From CAYTLQ01 sp964438715 (lineage in GTDB: Bacteria; Bacteroidota; Ignavibacteria; Ignavibacteriales; Ignavibacteriaceae): 7,656 nt of DNA. The notes below the pieces were generated by a model. It made no database searches, had not been told where the DNA came from, and saw nothing but the letters and a program-made list of their open reading frames with translations. The stretch's first letter is position 1. Each line of letters begins with the position of its first letter. The position numbers and the translations under genes are program-made. The stretch is from the NCBI GenBank assembly GCA_964438715.1, contig CAYTLQ010000315.1, positions 1 to 7,656 of the forward strand, given 5' to 3'. Positions 5,848 to 7,656 of the stretch are shown here, piece after piece.

Positions 5848-6501
5848 CTATACAATAAGTTCAGTAGCACCCGCCATTAGAGATTTTGCGAGTATTACTG
5901 CGTCTGACGCATTCTTTGCATATCCATCAGCACCTATTTGTCGGGCAAAAGAAAGTGAAATAGGTGCTCCCCCAACCATTACTTTTACGGGACTTTTAAT
6001 TTCCCGCAGTGCATCAATAACAACTTTCATATAGCCCATAGTAGTGGTAAGTAATGCAGACATACCGAGTATAGACGCCTTTTCCTTTTCAACTGCATCC
6101 AAAAATTTTTCAGCACGGGTATCAATACCAAGATCAATAACCTTGAATCCGTTACTTCGCAACATCATTGCGACGATGTTTTTACCAATGTCATGAATGT
6201 CGCCCTTTACTGTGCCAATAACTACCGTGCCGGCTCCGGTAAAGTCTGTTGCAGAGAGTAACGGTTCGAGTATTGCAAGAGACGATTTCATTGCCCTTGC
6301 TGAGATTAATACCTGAGGCACAAAAATTATGTTCTCACGAAATCGGACTCCTACGACATCCATGCCGGGCATTAAACCCTGATCTAATATTTCTTTTGCA
6401 TCAACACCTGCATCGAGTAATTGATGCGTTAGCCGTACACTATCGTCTTGTTTGCCGTCGATAATTGCAACTGAAAGTTGGCTGAGAATTTCTTTACTCA
6501 T
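5848..6501 (-). CDS. Corrinoid-binding methyl carrier protein (MtbC/MttC-like)
   Basis: This is a cobalamin-binding protein that carries a methyl group between two methyltransferases, of the type found in methylamine, methanol and methoxy-compound metabolism. With the chosen start (MSKEILSQL, ATG at 6501) it has 217 residues, the usual size. The N-terminal four-helix cap spans about residues 1-80. The Rossmann-like B12 domain has the lower-ligand motif DIHDIGKN with His103, then SALLTTT near 148 and VGGAP near 177. A longer reading from 6546 adds 15 residues not usual in the family. The chosen start overlaps the upstream methyltransferase stop as ATGAGTAA, implying translational coupling and a shared job. 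The gene ends only 23 bp from the convergent FG-GAP gene, with no obvious terminator between them. Family assignment is strong; the methyl donor is unknown because no first methyltransferase is in the window. Confidence 0.9.
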   Translation of the reverse strand: MSKEILSQLSVAIIDGKQDDSVRLTHQLLDAGVDAKEILDQGLMPGMDVVGVRFRENIIFVPQVLISARAMKSSLAILEPLLSATDFTGAGTVVIGTVKGDIHDIGKNIVAMMLRSNGFKVIDLGIDTRAEKFLDAVEKEKASILGMSALLTTTMGYMKVVIDALREIKSPVKVMVGGAPISLSFARQIGADGYAKNASDAVILAKSLMAGATELIV

Positions 6502-7656
6502 GAGAATAATTCCCAAATTTTTCGCCAATTTCAGATAGAATGGCAATATTCTCCGGCGGAGTGTGGGGAGCTACAGAACATGCTGAGCTAAGTATATAAC
6601 CCCCTCCCTGCATTCCGATTTTGGTGCGCTTTCTGGCATCTTCGGCAACTGCATCAAGACTGCCAAGAAGCAGAGTATTTACGGGGTCAATATTACCCTT
6701 GATAAACACTTTTTGTGCAGTTTGCTTTTTTGCCTCCTCTAGTTCTACTGTACCCAAAGGTGGTGGATCAAGAGTATCGATGCCGTTAGTTCCGGATTGC
6801 ATCATCAGGTCAAGCCGGTCACCAATACTACCGCATGTATGGGTATAAACAGGAATATCGTAATATCTTTTAACTGTATCAATTATGTATTTTTCATAAG
6901 GCAGGACGAACTCAATGTAATGCTCTCGGGAGATGAGTCCGGCGCCGGCAAATGCCGATGATATAAGCACTGCATCGGCACCATGAGCCGCTTGTTTACA
7001 CGCTAAATCTGCGGCGCCAACTGAAAGTCGTTCAAGTATTTTCTTCGATTTCACAGGGTCATCGATAATGGCAATAAGCGCATTCTCGTAGTTGAAGAGC
7101 TCCAGAAACTGTGACCAGGGAGAAAAAACTTCTGTATGCACCGATAAACGGCCTCCGGTTTTTTCTCGAACAAGGCGAATCGTGTCGAAATGATAATCGG
7201 GGAAAAAATCGTCAAAAGGACGGGGAGAAGGTTCAAATCCCCAAATGTAAGGATAGTTTACTTCAGTAATATCCCATGGTTCGACATAGTATAAATTTTC
7301 CGGATCAATTTCGTGAAATGATGGAAATTCTCTCTGTCCTTCTGCATTGTAATAGTGTGGGTTATCATCCTTTGGTACTACAGTGTAGTAGCCGTTTTTC
7401 CAGTGAACAAGAAGCTCATCAGCCCGCTTGTCAATTGATTTAACAAAATTTTTGTAGGAGGGGTCGCGTCCTGGTAGATTAATTAAAATTCCGTCAAAAT
7501 GGTATTTTTCAGCAAGTGCAACTAATGCAGAAGCAAGGCCTTCAGAAGTAAACCAGATATCAATTGGATCAATTCCGGATTGGAGAAAATAGTGCTCGAT
7601 TGATAATTGGACCATTACGGGCACACGGTGGGCAAATCGGAGCCTCATAGCTCCGG
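6494..7656 (-). CDS. UROD-fold methyltransferase, MtaA/CmuA type (5' end beyond the window)
   Basis: This enzyme has the uroporphyrinogen decarboxylase fold and belongs to the MtaA/CmuA branch, which transfers methyl groups between a corrinoid protein and a second acceptor (coenzyme M in methanogens, other acceptors such as tetrahydrofolate suspected in bacteria). Counting from the first visible Met (ATG at 7648), the Zn-binding motif HTC is at 270-272 and a third possible ligand is Cys357 in SSACSVAPHTPPENI; FIKGNIDP is at 316-322. The frame stays open to the right edge. Relatives usually have about ten or more residues before the RVPVM segment, as in a typical ERVxAAM start, so the real start is probably outside the window; ATG 7648, with GGAG only 2 nt away, is the alternative. 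It is not a haem-pathway HemE: the HxC zinc site and the corrinoid partner point to methyl transfer. It overlaps the corrinoid gene by 8 bp. Confidence 0.85.
   Translation of the reverse strand, partial: GAMRLRFAHRVPVMVQLSIEHYFLQSGIDPIDIWFTSEGLASALVALAEKYHFDGILINLPGRDPSYKNFVKSIDKRADELLVHWKNGYYTVVPKDDNPHYYNAEGQREFPSFHEIDPENLYYVEPWDITEVNYPYIWGFEPSPRPFDDFFPDYHFDTIRLVREKTGGRLSVHTEVFSPWSQFLELFNYENALIAIIDDPVKSKKILERLSVGAADLACKQAAHGADAVLISSAFAGAGLISREHYIEFVLPYEKYIIDTVKRYYDIPVYTHTCGSIGDRLDLMMQSGTNGIDTLDPPPLGTVELEEAKKQTAQKVFIKGNIDPVNTLLLGSLDAVAEDARKRTKIGMQGGGYILSSACSVAPHTPPENIAILSEIGEKFGNYSHE

Noticed and set aside
6502..6546. Fifteen-residue N-terminal extension of the corrinoid protein (start at 6546)
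   Set aside because: The family begins near MSKEIL, the shorter form has normal length, and its ATG forms a coupling overlap with the upstream stop; the longer form would overlap the neighbour by over 50 bp.

Overview
The window looks like part of a chromosome from an AT-rich, probably anaerobic bacterium of the Fibrobacteres-Chlorobi-Bacteroidetes (FCB) group, most plausibly Ignavibacteria-like. The assignment rests on three features. One is a PorV/PorQ-type outer-membrane protein. Another is a secreted protein ending in a 'YPNPFN' type IX secretion (T9SS) sorting domain. The third is a TAnnTTTG promoter-like box of the Bacteroidetes type. It is inferred from protein families, not from a marker gene.

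Layout. (1) Bases 1-59 may hold the first codons of a gene leaving the left edge on the minus strand, divergent from what follows. (2) Bases 231-1828 carry a two-component module: a membrane-anchored PAS histidine kinase and, 5 bp later, a stand-alone receiver-domain response regulator. A 41-codon ORF starts inside the regulator's stop region and may be a coupled small gene or a remnant. (3) A PorV/PorQ-family beta-barrel gene lies on the minus strand (1899-2933), convergent with the two-component genes. (4) A 650-bp intergenic region (2934-3583) is rich in repeats: a 15-bp inverted repeat about 290 bp apart, a REP-like hairpin with a perfect 16-bp palindrome, two exact 18-bp palindromic repeats and an imperfect direct repeat. 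(5) On the plus strand, a small YkoF/MTH1187-like putative thiamine-binding protein is followed without any gap by a 665-residue secreted protein with ten FG-GAP/VCBS-type calcium-binding repeats and a T9SS sorting domain. (6) On the minus strand, convergent with (5), is a two-gene operon: an MtaA/CmuA-type uroporphyrinogen-decarboxylase-fold methyltransferase (its 5' end lies beyond the right edge) and a corrinoid-binding methyl carrier, overlapping by ATGAGTAA.

How the genes may work together. The PorV-like protein and the FG-GAP protein are the expected shuttle and cargo classes of the type IX system, although they are not in one operon. The corrinoid protein and the UROD-fold enzyme are the carrier and second methyltransferase of a corrinoid-dependent methyl-transfer pathway; the substrate-specific first methyltransferase is not in view. 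The kinase and receiver form a phosphorelay pair whose output must lie elsewhere, because the receiver has no DNA-binding domain. I see no CRISPR array, tRNA, rRNA or transposase gene. No clearly new system is evident; the least explained parts are the repeat mosaic at 3127-3470 and the unresolved start of the histidine kinase.
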